A stretch of 64,000 nucleotides of DNA from Winogradskyella sp. KYW1333 (GTDB taxonomy: Bacteria; Bacteroidota; Bacteroidia; Flavobacteriales; Flavobacteriaceae), in the NCBI RefSeq assembly GCF_003335675.1, contig NZ_QPHL01000012.1, positions 124,001-188,000 of the forward strand, in the 5' to 3' direction. The notes beneath the pieces were generated by a model that worked only from the letters and a program-made list of their open reading frames with translations, had not been told where the DNA came from and made no database searches. Every line of letters begins with the position of its first letter. Position 1 is the first letter of the stretch. This document shows, one piece after another, positions 36,831 to 46,432 of this stretch. A program made the translations under genes and the position numbers.

Positions 36831-37154
36831 ATGATAATTTATAACGTCACTGTAAATATTGATGATTCCGTGCATTTGGAATGGCTAGAGTGGATTAAAG
36901 AACATATTCCACAAGTTCTGGCAACTGGTAAGTTCTCTGAAGCTAAACTCACAAAAGTGCTGGTTGAAGAAGAAATGGGTGGGCAAACTTATTCAATACA
37001 ATATAAAGCACACAACAGGGAGGCATTAAAAAAATACTACCTAGAAGATGCAGAAAGATTAAGAAAAGACGGATCTCAAAAGTTTGCAGATAAAATGCTG
37101 GCCTTTAGAACTGAATTAGAAATAATAGACGAATATACAGTCAACTTCAATTAA
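36831..37154 (+). CDS. DUF4286 family protein
   Basis: The 107-residue soluble protein begins [21 protein letters not shown], and the pattern continues with [15 protein letters not shown] and [17 protein letters not shown]. This fits DUF4286, a small ferredoxin-like (antibiotic-monooxygenase-like) fold found in Bacteroidetes. The function is unknown. The gene sits 10 bases upstream of rsmA, a frequent neighbour in this phylum, so the two are likely co-transcribed. Confidence 0.85.
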   Translation: MIIYNVTVNIDDSVHLEWLEWIKEHIPQVLATGKFSEAKLTKVLVEEEMGGQTYSIQYKAHNREALKKYYLEDAERLRKDGSQKFADKMLAFRTELEIIDEYTVNFN

Positions 37155-37164
37155 GTTAAAAATT

Positions 37165-37953
37165 GTGGCAAATCAAAACCAAGTTAAGGCAAAAAAACAT
37201 TTAGGTCAGCATTTTTTAAGGGATGAAAATATTGCCAAAAAAATTGCTGATTCACTTACATTAAAAGGTTACAAAGATGTTTTAGAGATTGGTCCTGGTA
37301 TGGGAGTTCTTACAAAATACTTACTTAAAAAAGATATTACAACACGTGTCATTGAAATTGATAAAGAATCTGTTGAATATTTAAAGAATCATTATCTTAA
37401 TCTAGCTGATAGAATCTACGAGAGAGACTTTTTAAAATATGATCTTAACGAAATATTTAAAAACAAACCCTTTGCTATCATTGGTAACTTCCCGTACAAT
37501 ATTTCATCACAGATTGTCTTCAAAACATTAGAAATGCGTGATCAAATACCTGAATTTTCAGGTATGTTTCAAAAGGAAGTTGCTCAGCGTATTTGTTCTA
37601 AGGAAGGCTCTAAAGTATATGGTATACTTTCAGTTTTAACACAGGCTTTCTACGATGCAGAATATTTATTCACTGTACCTCCTACTGTTTTCAGTCCACC
37701 ACCAAAAGTAGATTCTGGAGTCTTACTATTAAGAAGAAAAGACGACTACCACTTGCCTTGCAACGAAAAATTATTTTTCCAAATTGTTAAAACAGGCTTT
37801 CAACAGCGCAGAAAAACATTGCGTAATAGTTTAAAAATTTTTAATCTTTCAGATAATTTAAAAGCAAATGCTATCTTTGGGCAACGACCAGAACAATTAG
37901 GTGTTTCAGAATTTATTGAACTAACCACCTTAATTGAAAATGATAACAACTAA
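37165..37953 (+). CDS. rsmA: 16S rRNA dimethyladenosine transferase
   Basis: The 262-residue protein dimethylates two adjacent adenosines near the 3' end of 16S rRNA using SAM. Motifs are [11 protein letters not shown] near residue 10, the SAM site [11 protein letters not shown] near 41, and the catalytic [10 protein letters not shown] near 109. No ATG precedes the conserved N-terminus in frame; the start is a GTG at 37165-37167 (encoding MANQNQ). It is followed 22 bases later by mgtE. Confidence 0.96.
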   Translation: MANQNQVKAKKHLGQHFLRDENIAKKIADSLTLKGYKDVLEIGPGMGVLTKYLLKKDITTRVIEIDKESVEYLKNHYLNLADRIYERDFLKYDLNEIFKNKPFAIIGNFPYNISSQIVFKTLEMRDQIPEFSGMFQKEVAQRICSKEGSKVYGILSVLTQAFYDAEYLFTVPPTVFSPPPKVDSGVLLLRRKDDYHLPCNEKLFFQIVKTGFQQRRKTLRNSLKIFNLSDNLKANAIFGQRPEQLGVSEFIELTTLIENDNN

Positions 37954-37975
37954 AACATGAAATTTTAGTTTTTTA

Positions 37976-39358
37976 TTGAAGATTCTAGTGGAAGAAATTC
38001 AAGATAACATACAATTTCAGCTCACTGATGAGCTTATTAAAAACGTTGAAATCCTTGTTGAAAATAATAACGACAAGGAACTTGTTAAGTTGCTCAATGA
38101 GTTTCACTACGCTGATATTGCAGAAATTCTTGATGAATTAGATCTTGATGATTCCATTTATGTAATTAAACTTCTGGACTCAGAAACGACTTCAGATATT
38201 CTTACTGAGTTAGATGAGGATACAAGAGAAAAAGTTCTAAAGAATCTTTCGGCAAAAGAAATTGCAGAAGAATTAGAGGAATTAGACACAGATGATGCCG
38301 CAGATATCATCGCAGAACTTCCTGAAGAGCGCCAAGAAGAAGTAATCTCTAAAATAGAAGATGAAGAACATAGAGAAGAAATTACCGAGTTATTAAAATA
38401 CGAAGATGATACTGCAGGTAGTTTAATGGCTAAAGAACTTGTAAAAGTTTATGAAACATGGACTGTTGCAGGTTGTTTAAGACGGATTAGAGGGCAAGCT
38501 AAGGAGGTAACTCGTGTCCACTCTATTTATGTGGTTAATAAGGAGGAAAAATTGATTGGGCGATTATCCCTAAAAGATTTAATTGTTGCGAAAAACAATC
38601 AGAAAATTTCTGAAATTGCAAAGGATAATGTAGACTTTATCAATGTAATTGATGATGTTGAGGACGTTGCAAAGGTAATGGCCAAATATGATCTTGAGGC
38701 AATACCAGTTGTTGATGACTCACAAACACTTTTAGGTAGAATTACAATTGATGATATTGTTGATGTTCTTAAGGAAGAAGCAGAAAAAGATTACCAGCTG
38801 GCTGCTGGTATTACCCAAGATGTAGATTCTGATGATAGCATTATTGAGTTAACTAGAGCAAGATTACCTTGGTTATTTCTAGGACTTATTGGTGGTGTAG
38901 GAGCCTTTGTAATTATGGAGGGATTTCAAGAAGCCTTTAACCAATATGCAATATTGTTTTTCTTTACACCTCTAATTGCTGCAATGGCTGGAAATGTTGG
39001 TGTACAATCCAGTGCAATTATAGTACAGGGTCTTGCAAATGATGATATAAAAGGAAGTATAAACAGAAGACTTTTAAAAGAAATGTCGTTGGCCACGTTA
39101 AATGGTATTATTTTGGCCGCATTTTTATTTTTATTTGTTTGGATTTACATTGGTGAAATTGATAAAGCAATTGCAATATCTGCTTCACTTGTAGCTGTTA
39201 TAATCATTGCAGGTTTAATAGGAACCTTTGTGCCTTTATTTTTGGACAAAAGAGGTATAGACCCTGCAATTGCAACTGGTCCGTTTATTACCACAAGTAA
39301 TGATATCCTTGGTATTCTTTTATATTTCTGGATCGCAAAATTAATTCTTGGTATATAA
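37976..39358 (+). CDS. mgtE: Magnesium transporter MgtE
   Basis: The 460-residue protein has the MgtE N domain (about 20-135; repeated LDELD and ELPEERQEEV), paired CBS domains (about 140-265) and a C-terminal membrane domain with five helices (about 290-460; ends with GPFITTSNDILGI). It is a Mg2+ channel gated by cytosolic Mg2+. No ATG is found before residue 150. The start is TTG at 37976 or GTG four codons later at 37988; both are non-standard. It is probably co-transcribed with rsmA. Confidence 0.95.
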   Translation: MKILVEEIQDNIQFQLTDELIKNVEILVENNNDKELVKLLNEFHYADIAEILDELDLDDSIYVIKLLDSETTSDILTELDEDTREKVLKNLSAKEIAEELEELDTDDAADIIAELPEERQEEVISKIEDEEHREEITELLKYEDDTAGSLMAKELVKVYETWTVAGCLRRIRGQAKEVTRVHSIYVVNKEEKLIGRLSLKDLIVAKNNQKISEIAKDNVDFINVIDDVEDVAKVMAKYDLEAIPVVDDSQTLLGRITIDDIVDVLKEEAEKDYQLAAGITQDVDSDDSIIELTRARLPWLFLGLIGGVGAFVIMEGFQEAFNQYAILFFFTPLIAAMAGNVGVQSSAIIVQGLANDDIKGSINRRLLKEMSLATLNGIILAAFLFLFVWIYIGEIDKAIAISASLVAVIIIAGLIGTFVPLFLDKRGIDPAIATGPFITTSNDILGILLYFWIAKLILGI

Positions 39359-39380
39359 TTATCTGCTCTTTGTATCTTTG
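39348..39380 (+). promoter_or_regulatory. Promoter of the cupin gene
   Basis: TTG (39348-39350), a 22-base spacer and TATCTTTG (39373-39380) match the Bacteroidetes promoter consensus in full. The cupin ATG is at 39385, so the transcript would start at or next to the start codon and be leaderless or nearly so. Confidence 0.55.
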
Positions 39381-39384
39381 ATGC

Positions 39385-39750
39385 ATGAAAGCGATAAACA
39401 TTAAAGAGAAGTTCACAAAATTCAGTAAAAAATGGCATCCGCATCAAATAGCAGTAGTTGATGATATGCAGGTTATCTTAGCCAAATTAAAGGGTGAATT
39501 TGTCTGGCATAGCCATGATAATGAAGATGAATTGTTCCAAGTAATTAAAGGCACACTTTATATGCAATTTAGAGATAGAACAGAGGTTATAAATGAAGGT
39601 GAATTTATTGTAGTGCCTAAAGGTGTAGAACACAATCCTTGCACTAAAAACAATGAAGAAGTTCATGTACTTTTATTTGAAAAAATAAACACAGCACATA
39701 CAGGGAACGTAGTACACGAACGTACACAATCTGAATATCCAAAGATTTGA
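39385..39750 (+). CDS. Small cupin-domain protein
   Basis: The 121-residue protein is a single-domain cupin. The first motif is seen as WHSHDNEDELFQVIKG (two His and a Glu as metal ligands, near residue 50) and the second as PKGVEHNPCT with a further His near residue 90. Single cupins bind a metal and a small ligand; the substrate is unknown. Its stop codon overlaps the TTG start of the downstream dehydrogenase gene (TTGA), so the two are coupled and may act on related compounds. Confidence 0.85.
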   Translation: MKAINIKEKFTKFSKKWHPHQIAVVDDMQVILAKLKGEFVWHSHDNEDELFQVIKGTLYMQFRDRTEVINEGEFIVVPKGVEHNPCTKNNEEVHVLLFEKINTAHTGNVVHERTQSEYPKI

Positions 39751-40685
39751 AAATACTTCATATAGATAGTAACCATAATCTTCTAATAAATCAGCTTAAT
39801 GATTTAGGCTTTGAAAACATAGAAGATTACACATCCTCAAAAACAGAAGTTGAAGCTATAATTTCAGAATATGATGGTATTGTTATCCGCAGTCGATTTA
39901 CAATAGATAAATCATTTTTAGATGCTGCTTCAAACTTAAAATTTATTGGTCGTGTGGGAGCCGGATTAGAAAATATAGACTGTGATTATGCCAAAGAAAA
40001 AGGTGTTTGTCTTATTTCAGCACCAGAGGGAAACAGAAATGCTGTTGGCGAACACGCCCTAGGTATGCTATTATCACTTTTTAACAAACTAAATAAAGCA
40101 GATGATGAAGTAAGACGAGGCAAATGGCTTAGAGAAGACAATCGCGGGTTAGAACTCGATGGTAAGATAGTTGGTTTAATAGGTTATGGTAATATGGGTA
40201 AAGCTTTTGCTAAAAAACTTAAGGGATTTGATGTTGAAGTGCTTTGCTATGATATAAAAGAAGAAGTTGCTGATGAAAATTGTAAGCAAGTAACTTTAAA
40301 AGAACTTAAGGAAAAAGTTGATGTTTTGAGTTTACATACTCCACAGACTCCTCTATCCTTAAATATGGTTGATAGAGAATTTATCAATAGTTTTAAAAAG
40401 CCCTTTTGGTTAATTAATACTGCACGTGGTAAAAGTGTTGTTACCAAAGATTTAGTTGAGGCCTTAAAAAAAGGCAAAATATTAGGCGCAGGCTTGGATG
40501 TATTAGAATTTGAAAAGGCCTCATTTGAAAATTTATTTTCATCAAATAATGTACCAGATGTATTTCAAGAACTTATAAGTTCAGATAAAGTTTTATTGAC
40601 GCCACACGTTGCTGGCTGGACAGTTGAGAGCAAATTTAAACTCGCACAAACCATTGTAGATAAAATCAAAGCTAAATTTTGCTAA
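39747..40685 (+). CDS. D-isomer-specific 2-hydroxyacid dehydrogenase (phosphoglycerate dehydrogenase-like)
   Basis: The 312-residue protein has the NAD-binding motif GLIGYGNMGKAF near residue 145 and the family catalytic residues: Arg in NTARGKS near 230, Glu in LDVLEFEKAS, and His in LTPHVAGWT near 290. It lacks the C-terminal ACT domain of classical SerA. Its substrate could be 3-phosphoglycerate or another 2-hydroxyacid. The only plausible start is a TTG at 39747-39749, overlapping the cupin stop; no ATG lies near the conserved N-terminus. Confidence 0.88.
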   Translation: MKILHIDSNHNLLINQLNDLGFENIEDYTSSKTEVEAIISEYDGIVIRSRFTIDKSFLDAASNLKFIGRVGAGLENIDCDYAKEKGVCLISAPEGNRNAVGEHALGMLLSLFNKLNKADDEVRRGKWLREDNRGLELDGKIVGLIGYGNMGKAFAKKLKGFDVEVLCYDIKEEVADENCKQVTLKELKEKVDVLSLHTPQTPLSLNMVDREFINSFKKPFWLINTARGKSVVTKDLVEALKKGKILGAGLDVLEFEKASFENLFSSNNVPDVFQELISSDKVLLTPHVAGWTVESKFKLAQTIVDKIKAKFC

Positions 40686-40713
40686 ATTAGAAGATTACTT
40701 AATCAATCTAATT

Positions 40714-41172
40714 ATGCAATATAATGCAGACTCACCAGAAGACTATATATCACAAGTTCCTGAAAATAGACAGAACACGCTTAAAAAATTACGGAAAACA
40801 ATAAATGACAACTTACCTGTAGGATTTGAAGAAGGTATTATTTATAAAATGATAGGCTATTATGTGCCTCATTCTCTTTATCCAGAGGGTTATCATTGTG
40901 ACCCAAAAATACCATTACCCTTCATGAGTTTTGCCTCACAAAAAAATTCCATTAACTTATATCACAGTGGTATTTATGCCAAGAAAGAACTTCACGACTG
41001 GTTTGTTAATGAATTTCATAAGCATTCCTCTAGAAAATTAGACATGGGTAAAAGTTGCATCAGATTTAAAAAGATAGAGGAAATCCCATTTGAATTGATA
41101 GGAGAATTAACAACGAAAATGACATGTGATGAATGGATTGATATTTATGAATCTGCAATAAAGAAAAAATGA
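40714..41172 (+). CDS. DUF1801 (YdhG-like) domain protein
   Basis: The 152-residue soluble protein fits the DUF1801 fold: an N-terminal helix PEDYISQVPENRQNTLKKLR, a GFEEGIIYKMIGYYVP strand region, and YHSGIYAK followed by a KLDMGKSCIRFKK strand. Members of this group have no firmly known reaction. It starts 28 bases after the dehydrogenase gene and is followed one base later by a VOC protein gene, so the two are probably a unit. Confidence 0.82.
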   Translation: MQYNADSPEDYISQVPENRQNTLKKLRKTINDNLPVGFEEGIIYKMIGYYVPHSLYPEGYHCDPKIPLPFMSFASQKNSINLYHSGIYAKKELHDWFVNEFHKHSSRKLDMGKSCIRFKKIEEIPFELIGELTTKMTCDEWIDIYESAIKKK

Positions 41173-41173
41173 T

Positions 41174-41560
41174 ATGAAAAAAAGAGTAACAGGAATCGGA
41201 GGATTATTCTTTAAAACTAAAGATCCAAATGCATCTAAAGAATGGTATAAAAAACATTTAGGTTTTAATACTGACGACTATGGATGTACCTTTTGGTGGA
41301 AAGATAAAGAGGGAAAAGATTGCTCCACACAATGGAGTCCGTTTAAAGCAGATACAGGTTACTTTAAACCCTCAGAAAAATCATATATGTTTAATTACAG
41401 AGTTGAAGATTTAGAGGCGCTTTTAGGGGTGTTAAGAGAAGAAGGTGTGACAATTGTAGGTGATATGGAGACATATGATTATGGAAAGTTTGCTTGGATT
41501 TTGGATAATGACGGTAACAAAGTTGAACTTTGGGAACCGGTAGATTTAGTCTTTAAATAA
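41174..41560 (+). CDS. VOC (glyoxalase/bleomycin resistance) family protein
   Basis: The 128-residue protein has the paired beta-alpha-beta-beta-beta pattern of the vicinal oxygen chelate superfamily: GIGGLFFKTKDPNASKEWY at the start and AWILDNDGNKVELWEP at the end, with the Glu of VELWEP in the usual metal-ligand position. Such proteins include glyoxalases, resistance proteins and dioxygenases; the substrate cannot be inferred. It is one base downstream of the DUF1801 gene. Confidence 0.85.
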   Translation: MKKRVTGIGGLFFKTKDPNASKEWYKKHLGFNTDDYGCTFWWKDKEGKDCSTQWSPFKADTGYFKPSEKSYMFNYRVEDLEALLGVLREEGVTIVGDMETYDYGKFAWILDNDGNKVELWEPVDLVFK

Positions 41561-41668
41561 TAAATTTTTGAGTTTAAAAAAGCTACATATTAACTTATTA
41601 TTTATTTAAGACCTTATAATTATTGATGACCTATTTAGTTTTATACAATTTGTATGTAGGTAAAATTT

Positions 41669-43510
41669 TTAATGCGTCCTATTCTCTTTTTCACTTTTCA
41701 TAAATTTACGTTCTAACTCAGCCTGAAACTCTTCCATAACAGGTCTCACTGTACTTTCCGGTAAATCTGCAATCTTAATATACATAAGACCGTCTACTGC
41801 ATTATTAAATAATGGATCAACATTAAATGCAACTAGTTTAGCGTTTTGCTTAATGTACTTTTTTAATAGAACAGGAAGCCTTAATGCTCCAGGCTCTACC
41901 TCATCAATTATTTTATCAAACTTATTTAAATCCGCTTCTGTAGAATCAAAAACAAAATCCTTGTCTGCATCCTTAAGTTTCACCTTAAATTCTTTCTTTG
42001 GATGAACATATTGTGCTACATACGGGTCGTAATAATGAGACTTCATAAATTCAATCATTAAACTTTTAGAAAAATTCGAAAATTTATTACTAATACTGAC
42101 GCCTCCTATTAAGTATTTATGCTCAGGAAATCTTAGGGTTGTGTGCACTATACCCTTCCACAGCAAAAATAACGGCATTGGCCTTTGTTGGTATTCTTTT
42201 ATGATAAAGGCTCGTCCCATTTCTATGGACTGGCTCATCATTTTATAGAGTTCTGGTTCAAATCGAAATAAATCCTGAAGATAAAATCCATTTATCCCAA
42301 AGCGTTCGAATATCTTTGAACCAAGTCCCATTCTATAAGCACCAACAAGTAATTGCTTACTACAATCCCATAAAAACATATGATGGTAATACGTATCAAA
42401 AGCGTCTAAATCTATGGCATTGTTTGTCCCCTCACCAACTTCTCTAAAGGTTATTTCTCTCAGTCGCCCAATTTCGCGAAGAATATTAGGTATGTCTGCT
42501 GCGGAGGCTAAATACACCTCATAATCTTTACTTTGTAATAATCTGCAATCCTTCTCCCTTAAGAGGTTTAATTCATCCATCATAACTCCTGAATCTATAG
42601 GTGTTACAATTCGTTTAGGAGGCTTCGGCACTTTAACTGTAGACTTTATATTATCTAATATCTTTGGCTTGTCTTCAAATGTTTTTGAAAGCATGTAGGT
42701 CTTTCGTCTTAAAAACTCTGAAAATTCACTTAAACTTTCATGTTCATTTTGATCTTTAACAGAAATTGCCCTTCCCACTCTAACTTTAATCACTCTGCGT
42801 TTTTGAGTAAGTAATTCTGAAGGTAACTTCGCTGTTCTTAATGTGTCACTTATTTTTGAAAGCCTGTAGAACAATCTACTGTTTTTAGCATGAAAATATA
42901 TGGGTACAACAGGGACTTCTGCTTTTTGGATAAGCTTCATGGCAGCTTCTTCCCATGGTTTGTCAACTACCAACTTACCATCTCTGTAAGTTGAAACTTC
43001 ACCAGCTGGAAAAACACCAAGTGGACTACCTTCCCTTAAGTGAAGAATGGCATTTTTGAATCCTGAAACACTACTTTTTACGTCCTTTCTATCCTCAAAT
43101 GGATTGACAGGCATAATAAAGGGCTTTAATGGTTCTATTCTATGCAACAGAAAGTTTGCGATAATTTTAAAATCACTGCGTTGCTCCAGCATCAATTTTA
43201 AAAGTAAAATACCGTCAATTCCACCCAAGGGATGATTGGATATCGTAATAAATGGTCCTTCCTTTGGAAGTCGTTTCATATCTTCTTCAGGGATTTCAAA
43301 TTTAATCTGAAATTCATCTAATATACTGTCAAGAAACTCGAGTTTACTCAGGTGCTTATTGCGCTTATAAATTCTATTGAGTGTAGAAATTTTCAGGACC
43401 TTCATTAAAATCCAACCGAAAAAAGTACCCAAAAAACCATATTTATCGGCATTAATCGCCTTGGCTACTTCCTTAGCAGTCACTAATCCAATTTCGGTTG
43501 ATTTACCCAT
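41669..43510 (-). CDS. olsF: Bifunctional acyltransferase OlsF (ornithine lipid synthesis)
   Basis: The 613-residue protein fuses an N-terminal PlsC-like acyltransferase (about 60-270) with a C-terminal GNAT-type OlsB-like acyltransferase (about 330-500, with REITFREVGEGTNN). In Flavobacterium johnsoniae and Serratia such a fusion, OlsF, makes ornithine lipids: the C-terminal part N-acylates ornithine and the N-terminal part adds the second acyl chain. The PlsC motif here is NHPLGGID, with five rather than four residues between His93 and Asp99. It follows the aspartate kinase gene's start region divergently in order GNAT-kinase-olsF: in transcription order olsF lies upstream, 20 bases before lysC-like gene position 43531 is reached in the reverse direction, so check order: the kinase is upstream of olsF on the minus strand. 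Confidence 0.85.
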   Translation of the reverse strand: MGKSTEIGLVTAKEVAKAINADKYGFLGTFFGWILMKVLKISTLNRIYKRNKHLSKLEFLDSILDEFQIKFEIPEEDMKRLPKEGPFITISNHPLGGIDGILLLKLMLEQRSDFKIIANFLLHRIEPLKPFIMPVNPFEDRKDVKSSVSGFKNAILHLREGSPLGVFPAGEVSTYRDGKLVVDKPWEEAAMKLIQKAEVPVVPIYFHAKNSRLFYRLSKISDTLRTAKLPSELLTQKRRVIKVRVGRAISVKDQNEHESLSEFSEFLRRKTYMLSKTFEDKPKILDNIKSTVKVPKPPKRIVTPIDSGVMMDELNLLREKDCRLLQSKDYEVYLASAADIPNILREIGRLREITFREVGEGTNNAIDLDAFDTYYHHMFLWDCSKQLLVGAYRMGLGSKIFERFGINGFYLQDLFRFEPELYKMMSQSIEMGRAFIIKEYQQRPMPLFLLWKGIVHTTLRFPEHKYLIGGVSISNKFSNFSKSLMIEFMKSHYYDPYVAQYVHPKKEFKVKLKDADKDFVFDSTEADLNKFDKIIDEVEPGALRLPVLLKKYIKQNAKLVAFNVDPLFNNAVDGLMYIKIADLPESTVRPVMEEFQAELERKFMKSEKENRTH

Positions 43511-43530
43511 AAAACAAATGTAATAACTAT

Positions 43531-44781
43531 TTATTTAGTGACAATTTGAACTGTCTGCTGTGTTAATTGTTTCAATAAAACTGTTTTGCCGTTTTCTAAT
43601 TCAGTTATTGCATCATTGTTATAATGTCTTATTGTATAAAGACTAACATTGTCATAACTCGTTACTTTAAATTTTGCCTTTAAGTGTTGTAACAGCTTTT
43701 CAAGATTATCATAAATATTATCTACACAAACGGAAAAACTTATGGCGGAATTTTGTATGACATCAACTTTCATTTTATATAGGTGTAATAAATTGAATAT
43801 ATCACTGATATTTTCCTCGACTATATATGAGAAATCTAAAGATGATAACGAAATAAGTGTTTGATTTTTCTTTACAATAAAACAAGGGATTTCTGGATCT
43901 AGTACTTTACCCTTCGAAACTTTTGTTCCATCATTTTTAGGGTTTAGAAATGATTTTACAAACAATGGAATTTCTTTTCTTTGCAAAGGCTGTAATGTTT
44001 TGGGATGAATTACGGAGGCTCCATAAAAAGCGAGCTCAATAGCTTCTCTATAAGATATTTGATGCAATAATTGAGTATTTTCAAAATACCTTGGGTCTGC
44101 ATTTAAAACGCCAGGTACATCTTTCCAAATAGTAACGCTATTTGCGTTTAAACAATATGCAAAAATAGCCGCAGTATAATCACTTCCTTCTCTGCCTAAT
44201 GTAGTTGTAAAATTATTAGTATCACTACCTAAAAATCCTTGGGTAATATTCAGTTTTTTAGCATCAAACTTCGACGAAATATTTGCTTGAGTCGTTTCCC
44301 AATTAACATTGGCTCTTCTGTAGTAATTATCTGTTTTTATATATTCCCTGACATCGATCCATTTATTTTTTAACCCAATTTCATTCAAATAATAGCTAAT
44401 TATTGTAGTAGAAACAAGTTCACCAAATCCTATGGTTTGATCATAAACAAAATTGTAGTCTGGTGATTTATTATTTTTAAAGAATAATGTAAGCTCATCA
44501 AACAATGATTTAACTACATTAAAAATATTATGTCTGTCATTCTCAAATAATTCTAGAATAATTTCATTGTGGTATTTAATCACATCGTGAATTGTACTCT
44601 GTAATTCAGCTTTATTATCAAAATAATTTTTAACAACCAATTCTAAGGCATTGGTAATTTTGCCCATCGCAGAAACCACAACAAGTGTGTTTTCATAGCC
44701 TGTTGTGTTCAATACTTTTGCAACGTTTCTTACGCCTTCCGCGTCCTTAACAGAAGCACCACCAAACTTATAAACTTGCAT
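43531..44781 (-). CDS. Aspartate kinase
   Basis: The 416-residue monofunctional enzyme phosphorylates aspartate, the first step toward lysine, threonine and methionine. The signature KFGGASVKD is near residue 5, GREGSDYTAA near 198 carries the substrate site, and C-terminal ACT domains (about 300-400) would give feedback control. It lacks the homoserine dehydrogenase domain of ThrA. The ATG overlaps the stop of the upstream acetyltransferase gene by one base (TAATG), and olsF starts 20 bases after its stop, so the three form one operon. It also feeds the methionine operon elsewhere in the window. Confidence 0.93.
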   Translation of the reverse strand: MQVYKFGGASVKDAEGVRNVAKVLNTTGYENTLVVVSAMGKITNALELVVKNYFDNKAELQSTIHDVIKYHNEIILELFENDRHNIFNVVKSLFDELTLFFKNNKSPDYNFVYDQTIGFGELVSTTIISYYLNEIGLKNKWIDVREYIKTDNYYRRANVNWETTQANISSKFDAKKLNITQGFLGSDTNNFTTTLGREGSDYTAAIFAYCLNANSVTIWKDVPGVLNADPRYFENTQLLHQISYREAIELAFYGASVIHPKTLQPLQRKEIPLFVKSFLNPKNDGTKVSKGKVLDPEIPCFIVKKNQTLISLSSLDFSYIVEENISDIFNLLHLYKMKVDVIQNSAISFSVCVDNIYDNLEKLLQHLKAKFKVTSYDNVSLYTIRHYNNDAITELENGKTVLLKQLTQQTVQIVTK

Positions 44782-45257
44782 TATAAATTCTTTAAATAAT
44801 TACCAATAGCTTCTTCATCTAATTGAACAACATCCCAGTCTCGCATTATTTTTGCGCCTTTACTTTCGTAAAATTTAATTGCCGGTTCGTTCCAGTCTAA
44901 AACCTCCCAACTCACACGTTTTACATTTAGGCTTTTTGCATATTTCACTACTTCATCTAACAATATTGTCCCAAGCCCTAATCCTCTACAAGACTCACTT
45001 ACCATGAGGTCTTCTAAATGAATAACTTCACCTTTCCATGTTGAATACCTTGGATATACAAGGGCTATGCCTTCAACTTCATTATTAATTTCTACAACAA
45101 AACATGTGAATTTTGGGTGTGCACCAAAACCATCATTCTTCAGATCTTTTAAAGTAACCTCAACTGCATCAGGTTCTTTCTCAAAAATTGCCAATTCATT
45201 GATGAGTTCTAAAACTCTTGGCATATCTTTTATTGTTGCTAATCTTGGTTGGTACAT
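44781..45257 (-). CDS. GNAT family N-acetyltransferase
   Basis: The 158-residue protein has the GNAT acetyl-CoA signature CRGLGLGTILLDEVVKYA near residue 93 and VSWEVLDWNEPAIKFYESKGA near 120 (split here by family motif). It resembles the diamine or small-amine acetyltransferases of the SSAT type, but the substrate is unknown. I chose the ATG at 45255-45257 (MYQPRLAT) rather than one 17 codons upstream, because a full promoter match lies between them. Confidence 0.88.
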   Translation of the reverse strand: MYQPRLATIKDMPRVLELINELAIFEKEPDAVEVTLKDLKNDGFGAHPKFTCFVVEINNEVEGIALVYPRYSTWKGEVIHLEDLMVSESCRGLGLGTILLDEVVKYAKSLNVKRVSWEVLDWNEPAIKFYESKGAKIMRDWDVVQLDEEAIGNYLKNL

Positions 45258-45275
45258 ACTTATCTTAAAAGAACT

Positions 45276-45308
45276 CAAATATAATTCAAAACTAACGTTA
45301 CATAACAA
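45276..45308 (-). promoter_or_regulatory. Promoter of the GNAT-aspartate kinase-olsF operon
   Basis: The minus strand reads TTG (45306-45308), 22 bases, then TATATTTG (45276-45283), matching the Bacteroidetes consensus. It leaves a leader of about 15 bases before the ATG at 45257 and rules out the upstream in-frame ATG at 45308 as the start. Confidence 0.6.
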
Positions 45309-45383
45309 TTAATTTAATTTACGAAAACGTTATAGTTTGTAAAATAATACGATATTTGTGTCAATTATTCAATTTAATGCTTC

Positions 45384-46388
45384 ATGTCTCATACTAATCA
45401 AACTCTCGGTGAGTTTATTATTGAAAATCAGTCCTCATTTAAATATACCTCTGGAGAACTCTCTAGATTAATAAATTCTATAAGACTAGCGGCTAAAGTG
45501 GTTAACCACGAGGTTAATAAAGCAGGTCTTGTTGATATTTTAGGTGCAGTTGGTGACACCAATATACAAGGGGAAAATCAGCAAAAATTAGATGTATATG
45601 CTAATGAGAAGTTTATCCAAACTATGACAAAAAGAAACATTGTTTGTGGTATTGCAAGTGAAGAAGAGGATGATTTTGTAGCTATAAACAGTCAAGATGA
45701 AAACCATCAAAACAAGTATATTGTTTTAATTGACCCTCTAGATGGTTCATCTAATATTGATGTAAACGTTTCTGTAGGTACCATTTTCTCTGTTTACAGG
45801 CGTGTAACACCAGTTGGTACTCCTGTGACTATTGAAGATTTTCTTCAAAAAGGAAATCAACAAGTTGCAGCTGGGTATGTTATTTATGGAACATCAACAA
45901 TGTTAGTATATACCACTGGAGATGGTGTTAATGGGTTTACCCTGAATCCAGCCATAGGTTCGTTTTATTTATCTCACCCAAATATGCAATTCCCAGAAGA
46001 TGGTCAAATCTATTCGGTAAATGAGGGTAACTATATACACTTCCCAAAAGGAATTAAAGACTTTATAAAATATTGTCAGAAAGAAGAAGAGGACAGACCT
46101 TATACTTCCAGATATATTGGTTCTCTAGTTTCAGACTTTCATAGGAATATGATTAAAGGGGGAATTTACATGTATCCTAAGAGTTCAAAAAACATGAACG
46201 GTAAGTTACGTCTGTTATATGAATGTAACCCAATGGCTTTTTTAGCAGAACAAGCCAATGGTAAAGCCAGCGATGGTTTTACTAGGATAATGGATATTGA
46301 ACCGACAGAATTACACGAACGTGTCCCTTTTATTTGTGGAAGTAAAAATATGGTAGAAAAGGCTGAGGAATTTATGCGCAACGCATAA
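45384..46388 (+). CDS. fbp: Class I fructose-1,6-bisphosphatase
   Basis: The 334-residue protein is a class I FBPase. The metal and phosphate sites are visible in ASEEEDDF near residue 92 and [13 protein letters not shown] near 117; the sugar-phosphate region is [14 protein letters not shown] near 240. It dephosphorylates fructose 1,6-bisphosphate in gluconeogenesis. The gene stands alone, divergent from the GNAT operon, and has a weak terminator. Confidence 0.96.
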   Translation: MSHTNQTLGEFIIENQSSFKYTSGELSRLINSIRLAAKVVNHEVNKAGLVDILGAVGDTNIQGENQQKLDVYANEKFIQTMTKRNIVCGIASEEEDDFVAINSQDENHQNKYIVLIDPLDGSSNIDVNVSVGTIFSVYRRVTPVGTPVTIEDFLQKGNQQVAAGYVIYGTSTMLVYTTGDGVNGFTLNPAIGSFYLSHPNMQFPEDGQIYSVNEGNYIHFPKGIKDFIKYCQKEEEDRPYTSRYIGSLVSDFHRNMIKGGIYMYPKSSKNMNGKLRLLYECNPMAFLAEQANGKASDGFTRIMDIEPTELHERVPFICGSKNMVEKAEEFMRNA

Positions 46389-46415
46389 AAAAACGAGCTA
46401 ATTGCTCGCTTTTTA
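46385..46415 (+). terminator. Terminator of fbp
   Basis: A CGAGC-TAATT-GCTCG hairpin (46394-46408) is flanked by an A-run and a T-run that extend the stem beyond one mismatch. It overlaps the fbp stop codon. Confidence 0.65.
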
Positions 46416-46432
46416 ATTAAGTGTATTGATTA

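Noticed and set aside
43515-43522. TACATTTG on the minus strand just before olsF
   Set aside because: It matches TAnnTTTG but lies in the 20-base gap after the aspartate kinase gene, so olsF is more likely read from the operon promoter at 45276-45308.
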